Below, piece by piece: positions 1 to 6,279 of a stretch of DNA of 6,294 bases; within the stretch, counting starts at the first letter, position 1; each line of letters begins with the position of its first letter. The stretch comes from Acidimicrobiia bacterium (GTDB lineage: Bacteria; Actinomycetota; Acidimicrobiia; IMCC26256; BP-133), in assembly GCA_025934385.1 (NCBI GenBank), contig JAICYE010000137.1, forward strand, positions 1 through 6,294, read 5' to 3'. The translations under genes and the position numbers were made by a program. Below the pieces are notes generated by a model that worked only from the letters and a program-made list of their open reading frames with translations, was not told where the DNA came from and did no database searches.

Positions 1-1248
1 CGGGCGATGGACGCCCTGGCCCGCAAGGTCGGCGTCGACCCGGCCGAGCTCCGCCGCCGCAACTTCATCCCCACCGAGGCCTTCCCCTACAGCTCCGCCC
101 CCGGCCTCGTCTTCGACAGCGGCAACTACGACGGCGCCTTGGACAAGGCGCTGGAGATGGTGGGTTACGAGGGGCTGCGCAAGGAGCAGCAGATGCGCCG
201 GGAGTCGGGGTCGAAGACACACCTCGGGATCGGCCTGTCGAGCTACTGCGAGATGTGCGGCCTGGCGCCGAGCCGGGTGCTGGCCGCCCTCAAGTACGGC
301 GCCGGCGGGTGGGAGGCGGCCAGTGTTCAGCTGCTGCCGACCGGCAAGGTCTCCGTGACCACCGGGACGTCGCCCCACGGCCAGTCGCACGAGACCTGCT
401 GGTCGCAGATCGTGGCCGACCGGATCGGGGTGAGCCCCGACGACGTCGACGTCCTCCACTCCGACACGGCCATCTCGCCGCTCGGGATGGACAGCTACGG
501 GTCCCGGTCGCTGGCGGTCGGCGGCACGGCGGTGGCCCTGGCCACCGACAAGGTCATCGACAAGGCCCGCACGATCGCCGCCCACCAGCTCGAGGTGTCG
601 GAGAGCGACCTGGAGTTCACCGGGGGCGTGTTCTCGGTCAAGGGCACCCCCGACAAGGCCATGCCGATCCAGGCGATCGCCTTCGCCTCCTTCACCGGCC
701 ACAACCTGCCCGACGGGATGGAGCCGAACCTCCGGGCCGAGGCGTCGTATGACCCGCCCAACTTCGTCTTCCCCTTCGGCACCCACGTCTGCGTGGTGGA
801 GGTCGACGAGGAGACGGGGAAGGTCGACCTCCTCCGCTACGTGGCGGTCGACGACTGCGGCAACCAGATCAACCCGATGATCGTGGAGGGCCAGATCCAC
901 GGCGGCGTCGTCCAGGGCGTGGCCCAGGCGCTGTTCGAGGAGGCGTCCTACGACGACGACGGGAACCTGCTGAGCTCGACGCTGGCCGACTACCTCGTGC
1001 CCTCGGCGGCGGAGATGCCGAGCTTCGAGCTCGGCTCCCAGGTGACGCCGAGCCCGACGAACCCGTTGGGCGTCAAGGGCATCGGGGAGGCGGGGACGAT
1101 CGCCTCCACCCCGGCGGTGATCAATGCCATCGTCGACGCCCTGGCGCCCTTCGGCGTGACCGACGTCCGCATGCCGGCCTCGCCGCAGCGGGTGTGGCAG
1201 ACGATCCAGGAAGCCAAGCGCCACAACGGGAAGGAGGCGGGTCGATGA
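1..1248 (+). CDS. coxL: Aerobic CO dehydrogenase-type large (molybdopterin-binding) subunit CoxL, C-terminal part, 5' end outside window
   Basis: This is the catalytic subunit of a cytoplasmic molybdenum hydroxylase of the CO dehydrogenase/xanthine oxidase family. It binds molybdopterin cytosine dinucleotide and works with FeS and FAD subunits. The reading frame is open from base 1 (RAMDALARK...) to TGA at 1246-1248, giving 415 residues. That is roughly the C-terminal half of a protein usually near 780 aa. Counting Met at base 7 as residue 1, visible family motifs are DPAELRRRNF (11-20), FDSGNY (36-41), SPHGQSHET (122-130), YGSRSLAVGG (164-173), FPFGTHVCVVEVD (255-267), DDCGNQINP (282-290), EGQIHGGVVQGVAQAL (294-309) and LGVKGIGEAGT (354-364). 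Glu361 matches the conserved catalytic Glu. The active-site loop that separates form I (AYxCSFR) from form II (AYxGAGR) should lie about 10-20 codons upstream of base 1. GIGEAGT and the L-M gene order favour form II, so the substrate may not be CO. Its stop overlaps the coxM start. Confidence 0.93.
   Translation, partial: RAMDALARKVGVDPAELRRRNFIPTEAFPYSSAPGLVFDSGNYDGALDKALEMVGYEGLRKEQQMRRESGSKTHLGIGLSSYCEMCGLAPSRVLAALKYGAGGWEAASVQLLPTGKVSVTTGTSPHGQSHETCWSQIVADRIGVSPDDVDVLHSDTAISPLGMDSYGSRSLAVGGTAVALATDKVIDKARTIAAHQLEVSESDLEFTGGVFSVKGTPDKAMPIQAIAFASFTGHNLPDGMEPNLRAEASYDPPNFVFPFGTHVCVVEVDEETGKVDLLRYVAVDDCGNQINPMIVEGQIHGGVVQGVAQALFEEASYDDDGNLLSSTLADYLVPSAAEMPSFELGSQVTPSPTNPLGVKGIGEAGTIASTPAVINAIVDALAPFGVTDVRMPASPQRVWQTIQEAKRHNGKEAGR
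1233..1248 (+). promoter_or_regulatory. coxL-coxM translational coupling site (SD plus ATGA overlap)
   Basis: GGAGG at 1233-1237 lies 7 nt before the ATG at 1245. The ATGA overlap (start 1245-1247, stop 1246-1248) is a classical re-initiation junction. It decides the coxM start over an in-frame GTG at 1194. The same motif recurs at the coxM-coxD junction (2051-2066) with one base changed. Confidence 0.85.
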
Positions 1249-2066
1249 TCCCGGCAGCGTTCGACTACGTCCGGGCCGGCTCGGCCGAGGAGGCCGTGTC
1301 GCTGCTGTCGCAGCACGGCGACGACGCCAAGCTCCTGGCCGGCGGCCACTCGCTGATCCCGCTGATGAAGCTGCGGCTGGCGTCGCCGGCGGTGCTGATC
1401 GACGTGGCCCGCCTCGGCGACCTGTCCTACGTCCGTGACGGCGGCGACCACGTCGCCATCGGGGCGCTCACCCGCCACCACGACGTCGAGCACAGCGACC
1501 TGCTCGAGACCGAGGTGCCGATCCTGGCCCACGTGGCCGGGCTCGTCGGCGACCCGCAGGTCCGCCACCGGGGCACGATCGGCGGCTCGCTGGCCCACGG
1601 CGACCCGGCGTCCGACCTGCCGGCGGTGGTGCTGGCCCTCGGCGGCACGCTGGTGGCCCGGGGCCCGTCCGGCGAGCGGACGATCCCGGCGACGGACTTC
1701 TTCACCGGGTTCCTGGAAACGGCACTGGCGCCCGACGAGCTGCTGACCGAGATCCGGGTGCCGAAGGTCCCCGGCGCCGGCTGGTCGTACCAGAAGTTCA
1801 ACCGCCGAGCGCTCGACTGGGCCATCGTGGGCGTGGCGGCGGTGCGCAACGGCACGACCGGGGTGGCACTGGTCAACATGGGATCGACCCCGCTGCGGGC
1901 CACCGCCGTGGAGCAGGCCCTCGGCCAGGGCGCCTCGGCCGCCGACGCCGCCCAGAAGGCGGCCGACGGGACCGAGGCGCCCACCGACCTCAACGCCAGC
2001 CCGGAGTACCGCCGGCACCTGGCCCAGGTGCTCGTCCGCCGGGCGCTGGAGGAGGCGGGTCGCTGA
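1245..2066 (+). CDS. coxM: CO dehydrogenase-type FAD-binding medium subunit CoxM
   Basis: This 273-residue protein is the flavoprotein subunit that passes electrons from the FeS clusters of the small subunit to an acceptor. It has the usual length for CoxM-type proteins (about 270-290 aa). The N-terminal FAD-binding PCMH-type domain carries both signature flavin/diphosphate motifs: AGGHS at residues 32-36 within LLAGGHSLIPLMKLRL, and TIGGS at 111-115 within VRHRGTIGGSLAHGDPASD. The C-terminal CO_deh_flav_C domain is seen in the YQKFNRRALDWAIVG stretch (182-196) and NMGSTPLRATAVEQAL (211-226). The start is the ATG in the ATGA overlap with coxL, preceded by GGAGG. The stop TGA at 2064-2066 overlaps the proposed CTG start of coxD. 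Its place directly after coxL, rather than before coxS, is the S-L-M order usual for form II clusters. Confidence 0.95.
   Translation: MIPAAFDYVRAGSAEEAVSLLSQHGDDAKLLAGGHSLIPLMKLRLASPAVLIDVARLGDLSYVRDGGDHVAIGALTRHHDVEHSDLLETEVPILAHVAGLVGDPQVRHRGTIGGSLAHGDPASDLPAVVLALGGTLVARGPSGERTIPATDFFTGFLETALAPDELLTEIRVPKVPGAGWSYQKFNRRALDWAIVGVAAVRNGTTGVALVNMGSTPLRATAVEQALGQGASAADAAQKAADGTEAPTDLNASPEYRRHLAQVLVRRALEEAGR
2051..2066 (+). promoter_or_regulatory. coxM-coxD coupling site with CTG start (SD plus CTGA overlap)
   Basis: Bases 2051-2066 read GGAGGCGGGTCGCTGA. They match the coxL-coxM junction at 1233-1248 at 15 of 16 positions, and both copies are preceded by A. The only difference replaces the A of ATG by C. 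SD-to-start spacing (7 nt) and the 4-nt start/stop overlap are identical. This supports CTG 2063-2065 as the coxD initiator. Confidence 0.7.
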
Positions 2067-2962
2067 GCCGGGTCGAACCGCAATCGGTCGAAGAGGTCAG
2101 CGAGGCCCTCGCCCGCCACGAATACCTGGCGGACGAGGGCCTCGCCACCGCCATCTTCCTGGCCCTCCGGCTGGGCCGACCGCTGCTGCTCGAGGGGGAG
2201 GCCGGCGTCGGCAAGACCGAGGTGGCCAAGGTCCTCTCCCGCTGGACCGACGGCGAGCTCCTCCGGCTCCAGTGCTACGAGGGGATCGACGCCGCCCAGG
2301 CCGTCTACGAGTGGGACTACTCCCGCCAGCTCCTCCACCTCCGGGCGGTCGAGGCGCAGCACGCCGCGGTGCACGAGGACGAGCTGTACTCCGAACGGTT
2401 CCTCGTCCGCCGGCCGCTGCTGTCGGCCATCGACTATGAGGGCGACATCCCGCCCGTCCTGCTCGTCGACGAGGTCGACCGGGCCGACGACGAGTTCGAG
2501 GCCTTCCTGCTCGAGATCCTGTCCGACTACTCGATCACCGTCCCCGAGCTCGGGACGTTCCGGGCCGACGTGCCGCCGGTGGTCGTCCTCACCTCCAACC
2601 GGACCCGCGACCTCCACGACGCCCTCAAGCGCCGCTGCCTCTACCACTGGATCAGCCACCCCGACTTCGACCGGGAGCTGGCCATCCTCCGGGTCCGGGC
2701 CCCCGACGTGCCCGAGACCCTGGCCCGGCAGGTGGCGGCGGCCACCGAGGCCGTGCGGTCGTTCGAGCTCTACAAGCCGCCCGGCGTGGCCGAGACGATC
2801 GACTGGGCCCTGTCGCTGGCCACCCTCGGCCGGTCGTCCCTCGACGAGCGGACGGTCGAGGTCACGCTGGGGTCGCTGCTCAAGTACCGGGAGGACCAGG
2901 AGCGGGTGCGCGCCCACGGCGTGGCCGACATCGTCCGCACGGCCATCAAGCGCGGTGCCTGA
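2063..2962 (+). CDS. coxD: MoxR-family AAA+ ATPase CoxD, CTG start inferred
   Basis: CoxD is a MoxR-type AAA+ chaperone. In Oligotropha carboxidovorans it is needed to mature the Mo active site of CO dehydrogenase, acting with the VWA protein CoxE. From the CTG at 2063 the protein has 299 residues, the usual family length. It shows Walker A GEAGVGKT (45-52), the CoxD-typical CYEGIDAAQAVYEWDYSRQ stretch (71-89), Walker B VLLVDEVDR (132-140, Asp136-Glu137), a sensor 1 TSN (177-179) and the arginine pair in LKRRC (190-191). No ATG, GTG or TTG is in frame upstream of the P-loop. The first conventional start, GTG 2222, would delete Walker A. The CTG sits 7 nt after GGAGG and overlaps the coxM stop as CTGA, mirroring the ATGA junction of coxM. 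The start is inferred; the family call is firm. Confidence 0.9.
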   Translation: MSRVEPQSVEEVSEALARHEYLADEGLATAIFLALRLGRPLLLEGEAGVGKTEVAKVLSRWTDGELLRLQCYEGIDAAQAVYEWDYSRQLLHLRAVEAQHAAVHEDELYSERFLVRRPLLSAIDYEGDIPPVLLVDEVDRADDEFEAFLLEILSDYSITVPELGTFRADVPPVVVLTSNRTRDLHDALKRRCLYHWISHPDFDRELAILRVRAPDVPETLARQVAAATEAVRSFELYKPPGVAETIDWALSLATLGRSSLDERTVEVTLGSLLKYREDQERVRAHGVADIVRTAIKRGA

Positions 2963-2980
2963 GGCCGGAATCGCCACGCC

Positions 2981-2985
2981 GGAGG
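2981..2985 (+). promoter_or_regulatory. Ribosome binding site for coxE (decides start)
   Basis: GGAGG lies 8 nt before ATG 2994, matching the SD form and 7-8 nt spacing at the coxM, coxD and coxF starts. The competing GTG at 2955 overlaps the coxD stop (GTGCCTGA) but has no clear SD before it. Confidence 0.5.
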
Positions 2986-2993
2986 TCGAACGG

Positions 2994-4088
2994 ATGGCGG
3001 TGGCCTTCGCCCGCGTCCTGCGGGGGACGGGCGTCGACGTGCCGGTCGGCCGGGCGGTGACCTTCGCCCGGGCCCTGGCCCTCGTCGGGCTCGACCGGCC
3101 GGGGCCGGTGTACTGGGCCGGGCGGACGACGCTGCTCGGCCGGCCGGAGGACATCGGCGCCTACGACCGGGCCTTCGACGCCTTCTGGCGGGGCCGGTTC
3201 GGCGTCGAGATGGCCCGGGCGCAGCCGGTCGAGCTCACACTGGTGCTCGACACCGACGAGGAGAGCGGCGCGGCGGAGGGCGAGGAGCCGGTCGAGCCGG
3301 AGGGCCCGACCGTCACCGTCCGCTGGAGCCGCCAGGAGGTGCTGCGCCAGAAGGACTTCGCCGCTTACACCCACGAGGAGTTCGAGGAGGCCCGGCGGCT
3401 GATGGCCGAGCTGCGGCTCCACGGGGCGCTGCGCCGTTCCCGGCGCCGGCGCCCGTCCCGCAAGTCGGGGGGGCGGCCCGATCTCCGCCGCACCGTACGA
3501 CGGTCGCTGCGCTCGGGCGGCGAGCCGATCCGCCGGGCGTTCTCCGAGGCGGGGGAGCGGCCCCGGCGGATCGTGCTGATCTGCGACGTGTCGGGGTCGA
3601 TGGAGCCCTACTCCCGGGCGCTGCTCCGCTTCCTCCACGCCGCCGTCGTCGGCCGTGGCCGTATCGAGGCGTTCGCCCTCGGCACCCGGCTCACCCGGAT
3701 CACCCGGGAGCTGTCGTCCCGCGACCCCGACGCCGCCCTGGCCAAGGCGGCCCGCTCGGTGCCGGACTGGTCGGGCGGCACCCGCCTCGGCGAGGGTCTG
3801 CGGGCCTTCAACGACGAGTGGGGCGTGCGGGGGATGGCCCGGGGCTCGGTGGTCGTGATCCTGTCCGACGGGTGGGACCGGGGCGATCCCGGGTTGCTGG
3901 GAGAGCAGATGCAGCGACTGCACAGAGTGGCCTACCGGACGGTCTGGGTGAACCCGCTCAAGGCCTCTCCCGGCTACGCTCCGTTGGCAGCGGGGATGGC
4001 CGCGGCCCTGCCGTTTGTTGACGAGTTCGTGGAGGGTCACTCACTCGATTCCCTCCGTACTCTGGCCGAGGTCATCTCCCAGGGCTAG
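2994..4088 (+). CDS. coxE: VWA-domain protein CoxE, partner of CoxD
   Basis: CoxE carries a von Willebrand A domain and pairs with the AAA+ protein CoxD. MoxR-VWA pairs act as metal-centre insertion chaperones, and in cox operons they serve active-site maturation. From ATG 2994 it has 364 residues. The N-terminal region shows the family's VGLDRPGPVYWAGRTTLLGR (31-50, first part) and YDRAFDAFW (57-65). Next come an acidic linker (87-104) and a strongly basic one (about 146-181, Arg-rich, with DLRRTVRRSLR at 163-173). The VWA domain has a complete MIDAS: DVSGS (198-202), Thr263 in SGGTRLGEGL, and Asp292 in LSDGWDRGD. No signal peptide or membrane segment is seen, so it should be cytosolic. GTG 2955, overlapping the coxD stop, is an alternative start adding 13 residues. 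Codon use loosens after about base 3890 (CGA, AGA, TTT, GTT). Confidence 0.9.
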   Translation: MAVAFARVLRGTGVDVPVGRAVTFARALALVGLDRPGPVYWAGRTTLLGRPEDIGAYDRAFDAFWRGRFGVEMARAQPVELTLVLDTDEESGAAEGEEPVEPEGPTVTVRWSRQEVLRQKDFAAYTHEEFEEARRLMAELRLHGALRRSRRRRPSRKSGGRPDLRRTVRRSLRSGGEPIRRAFSEAGERPRRIVLICDVSGSMEPYSRALLRFLHAAVVGRGRIEAFALGTRLTRITRELSSRDPDAALAKAARSVPDWSGGTRLGEGLRAFNDEWGVRGMARGSVVVILSDGWDRGDPGLLGEQMQRLHRVAYRTVWVNPLKASPGYAPLAAGMAAALPFVDEFVEGHSLDSLRTLAEVISQG

Positions 4089-4100
4089 CAGGACGAGGGG

Positions 4101-4105
4101 GGAGG
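4101..4105 (+). promoter_or_regulatory. Ribosome binding site for coxF (decides start)
   Basis: GGAGG within a purine-rich run (4096-4107) sits 8 nt before GTG 4114. It favours this GTG over in-frame codons further upstream inside coxE, which would add residues lacking any resemblance to XdhC proteins. Confidence 0.7.
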
Positions 4106-4113
4106 AAGCAGGG

Positions 4114-5211
4114 GTGAAGGAGCTACTCGAGGACATCGCCCGTTGGCGCGCCGCCGGCAAGAGCGTGGCGCTGGCCCGGGTCGTCGGGACCGACGGGTCC
4201 GGCCCCCGCGACCCCGGGGCGGCCATGGCCGTCAACGACGACAGCGAGGTGATCGGTTCGGTGTCGGGCGGCTGCGTGGAAGGCGCCGTCCTCACGGAAG
4301 GGCTGAAGGTCCTCGAACGGGGGATCCCCAAGCTGGTGACCTACGGCATCGCCGATGATGACGCCTTTGCTGTGGGACTCACGTGTGGCGGCACCATCCA
4401 CATCTTCATCGACGACTTCAACGACGAGATCGACCTCGCCATCAGCGAGGCGCTCCAGACGGGTGAACCGGCCGCCCTGGCCACGATCATCAAAGGCCCG
4501 GGGGCGGGCTCGAAGCTGCTCGTGCGGCCTGACAAAGAGTCGATCGGGTCGCTCCGCAACGCCGAGCTCGACCGGGTCGCCGAGCGTGACGCCCTCGGGG
4601 AGCTCGAAGCGGGCCGCACCGGCATCCGGCACTACGGCGTCCACGGCGAGGCCCGCCGGGAAGAGGGCGTCGAGGTGTTCATCGAGTCGTTCGCCCTGCC
4701 GCCGAAGATGATCATCTTCGGCGCCATCGACTTCACCGCCGCCCTGGCCCGCGTCGGCCGCGTCCTCGGCTACCACGTGACGGTGTGCGACGCCCGGCCG
4801 GTGTTCGCCACCCGGAAGCGGTTCCCGATGGCCAACGAGGTCATCAACGAGTGGCCCGACCGCTACCTGGCCGTGGTCGGCAAGGAACTCGGCCCCCGCG
4901 ACGCGGTGTGCGTCCTGACCCACGACCCGAAGTTCGACGTGCCGGCCATCATGGCCGCCGTGCAGACGAAGGCCGGCTACCTCGGCGTGATGGGGTCGCG
5001 CCGCACCCACGACAAGCGCACGATGCGGCTGAAGGAGGCGGGGCTCGACGACGCCGGCTTCGCCCGGCTCATGTCGCCGATCGGTCTCGACCTCGGTGCC
5101 CGGACCCCGGAGGAGACGGCGGTGTCGATCTGCGCCGAGATCATCTCCAGCCGGACGGGCCGCGACGCCCCCTCGCTGCGCGACAGCGAAGGGCCGCTGC
5201 ACAAGCGGTAG
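4114..5211 (+). CDS. coxF: XdhC/CoxF-family molybdenum cofactor chaperone
   Basis: XdhC-family proteins bind molybdenum cofactor, guide its sulfuration and hand it to xanthine dehydrogenase or CO dehydrogenase-type enzymes in the cytoplasm. The 365-residue protein has both family domains. The N-terminal XdhC/CoxI domain contains GSGPRDPGAAMAV (28-40), GSVSGGCVEGAV (48-59) and LTCGGTIHIFI (89-99). The C-terminal Rossmann-like domain begins at KMIIFGAIDFTAALARVG (198-215) and contains HVTVCDARPVFATRKRFP (221-238), VLTHDPKFD (267-275), YLGVMGSRRTHDKR (289-302) and the closing SPIGLDLGARTPEETAVSI (321-339). The nucleotide loop reads GAID rather than GAGH, which I recall from actinobacterial homologues. 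The GTG start follows GGAGG by 8 nt, and 25 bp separate it from the coxE stop, so it is probably cotranscribed. The symbol rests on operon position; coxI is the other plausible name, and XdhC family is certain. Confidence 0.92.
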   Translation: MKELLEDIARWRAAGKSVALARVVGTDGSGPRDPGAAMAVNDDSEVIGSVSGGCVEGAVLTEGLKVLERGIPKLVTYGIADDDAFAVGLTCGGTIHIFIDDFNDEIDLAISEALQTGEPAALATIIKGPGAGSKLLVRPDKESIGSLRNAELDRVAERDALGELEAGRTGIRHYGVHGEARREEGVEVFIESFALPPKMIIFGAIDFTAALARVGRVLGYHVTVCDARPVFATRKRFPMANEVINEWPDRYLAVVGKELGPRDAVCVLTHDPKFDVPAIMAAVQTKAGYLGVMGSRRTHDKRTMRLKEAGLDDAGFARLMSPIGLDLGARTPEETAVSICAEIISSRTGRDAPSLRDSEGPLHKR

Positions 5212-5355
5212 CCCATCGCCGGGCTTCCCCCGTCCGGCCCCGCGGCCCCTCGGTGCGGCACGCCGTCAGCTTCTCTGGGCGCGAAACCGCACATGTGGCA
5301 GGTCCGTGACCAGAGAACGGCCAGGCGGGTGGCGCGCCTGCGAGACTGACCGTCC
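5212..5355 (+). other. Intergenic gap between coxF and the PrsW-like gene
   Basis: This 144-bp gap is the only sizeable non-coding stretch between genes and probably ends the cox operon. It holds a weak 5-bp hairpin across the coxF stop (AGCCC 5210-5214 with GGGCT 5221-5225, followed by a C-rich tail rather than a T run). It also has an 8-bp palindrome CACATGTG (5290-5297) and an inverted repeat GGTC-CGT-GACC (5301-5311). No convincing sigma-70 type promoter is visible. A GAAAC (5283-5287) 17 nt before CGTG (5305-5308) faintly resembles an ECF-type promoter. An in-frame TGA at 5347-5349 limits how far upstream the next gene can begin. Confidence 0.5.
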
Positions 5356-6258
5356 GTGGGCGACAGTCGGCGCCGTCGGGGCCTTCTCATCGCGCTGGGG
5401 CTGCCGCTGGCCGCGGTGTTCGTTCCGGCGGCGATCACCCATCCGGCCGCCCTGCTCGGCGCGCTGCCGGCGCTGCTGTGGATGCGCTACGCCGAGAACA
5501 AGGACACCGGCCGGCCGGAGCCGCCCGGTGCGCTGCGCCGCATGGCCGTGGCCGGGGCGCTGGCGGTCGTGCCGGTGGCCATCGTCGAGGTCATCGTCAC
5601 CCAGGTCTACCCGTCGGAGACGACGGTGGCCGGCGCCTTCTTCTCGGGATCCTTCGTGGCCGGCCTGGTCGAGGAGTCGGCCAAGGCCGCCTGCCTCCGG
5701 CTCGTCGTCTGGCGGCGCCCGGAGTTCGACGAGCGGCTCGACGCCCTGGTCTACGCCGCCTGGGCCGGCCTCGGCTTCGCCCTGGTGGAGAACGTCGGCT
5801 ACCTGACGGCGGCGTCGAGCGGCGAGTACGCCGGGATGTTCGTGATGCGGGCGCTGCTGTCCGTCCCGCTCCACGCCTCGGCGGCCGCCATCACGGGGTA
5901 TTACGCCGCCCGCCGGCGGTTCGACGGCGTCGGGCCGGGGATCCCCGGCGGGCTGGCCCTGGCCGTGCTGCTCCACGGCACGTTCGACTTCTGCGCCTTC
6001 CGGGCCGGCGCTCTCGGCGACAACAGCTCGAGCGCGGCCGGCCTCTTCGCCGTGGCCGCCATCGCCGTGGCCGTGGTCGGCATGGTGGCCGTCCGCCGGC
6101 TGGCGGGGGCGGCGCTGGCGGCCGACGACGCCGATCCCCGGCTGGCGGCCCGGCCGTCCCCCGGGCTTGTCCACCTGGCCGGCCTGCCGGCGGCGCCGTC
6201 CGCCTGGCCGCCGCCGGCCGTGCCGCCGCCTTCGGGGGGCCCGCCGGGCGGCCGGTAA
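5356..6258 (+). CDS. PrsW-family intramembrane protease
   Basis: PrsW-type proteins are polytopic membrane proteases; in Bacillus subtilis PrsW makes the first cut in the anti-sigma factor RsiW. This 300-residue protein has the expected motifs inside hydrophobic segments: VEESAK (105-110), GFALVEN (140-146), PLHASAAAITGYYAA (171-185) and LLHGTFDF (205-212). The conserved residues are Glu106/Glu107, Glu145, His173, His207 and Asp211. Hydrophobic segments are seen at about 9-27, 30-43, 62-83, 92-105, 130-150, 162-182, 198-215 and 226-245. The N-terminus is basic (RRRR 5-8) and the tail after 260 is proline-rich, probably cytosolic. GTG 5356 is chosen because an in-frame TGA lies three codons upstream and later starts would cut the first hydrophobic segment. 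It lacks a good SD. The substrate is unknown; no sigma or anti-sigma gene is in the window. Any link to the cox operon is only adjacency. Confidence 0.88.
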   Translation: MGDSRRRRGLLIALGLPLAAVFVPAAITHPAALLGALPALLWMRYAENKDTGRPEPPGALRRMAVAGALAVVPVAIVEVIVTQVYPSETTVAGAFFSGSFVAGLVEESAKAACLRLVVWRRPEFDERLDALVYAAWAGLGFALVENVGYLTAASSGEYAGMFVMRALLSVPLHASAAAITGYYAARRRFDGVGPGIPGGLALAVLLHGTFDFCAFRAGALGDNSSSAAGLFAVAAIAVAVVGMVAVRRLAGAALAADDADPRLAARPSPGLVHLAGLPAAPSAWPPPAVPPPSGGPPGGR

Positions 6259-6261
6259 TGT

Positions 6262-6279
6262 GGCCGGTCGCCCCCGGCC
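6262..6279 (+). terminator. GC-rich hairpin just after the PrsW-like gene
   Basis: GGCCGG (6262-6267) pairs with CCGGCC (6274-6279) around a 6-nt loop, 3 nt after the TAA stop. There is no T run behind it, so it could be a weak or factor-assisted terminator, or just chance in such GC-rich DNA. Confidence 0.25.

Noticed and set aside
1194..1244. GTG 1194 as the coxM start
   Set aside because: It would overlap coxL by about 50 bases and add residues unlike the family; ATG 1245 has GGAGG and an ATGA overlap.
2222..2962. coxD starting at GTG 2222
   Set aside because: It would remove the complete Walker A motif (GEAGVGKT) and the N-terminal helices, which are plainly encoded in the same frame just upstream.
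2955..2993. GTG 2955 as the coxE start
   Set aside because: It overlaps the coxD stop neatly but has no SD. ATG 2994 has GGAGG at 8 nt and still includes the whole conserved N-terminal region. This is a close call.
1427..3154. Long minus-strand open frame (575 codons) opposite coxM-coxD-coxE
   Set aside because: Its composition is that of a frame shadow in high-GC DNA. It shows no family motif, while the plus strand carries well-conserved genes throughout. The other long minus-strand frames are the same.
5210..5225. Terminator at the coxF stop
   Set aside because: The hairpin has only a 5-bp stem and is followed by C-rich sequence, not T; too weak to call.
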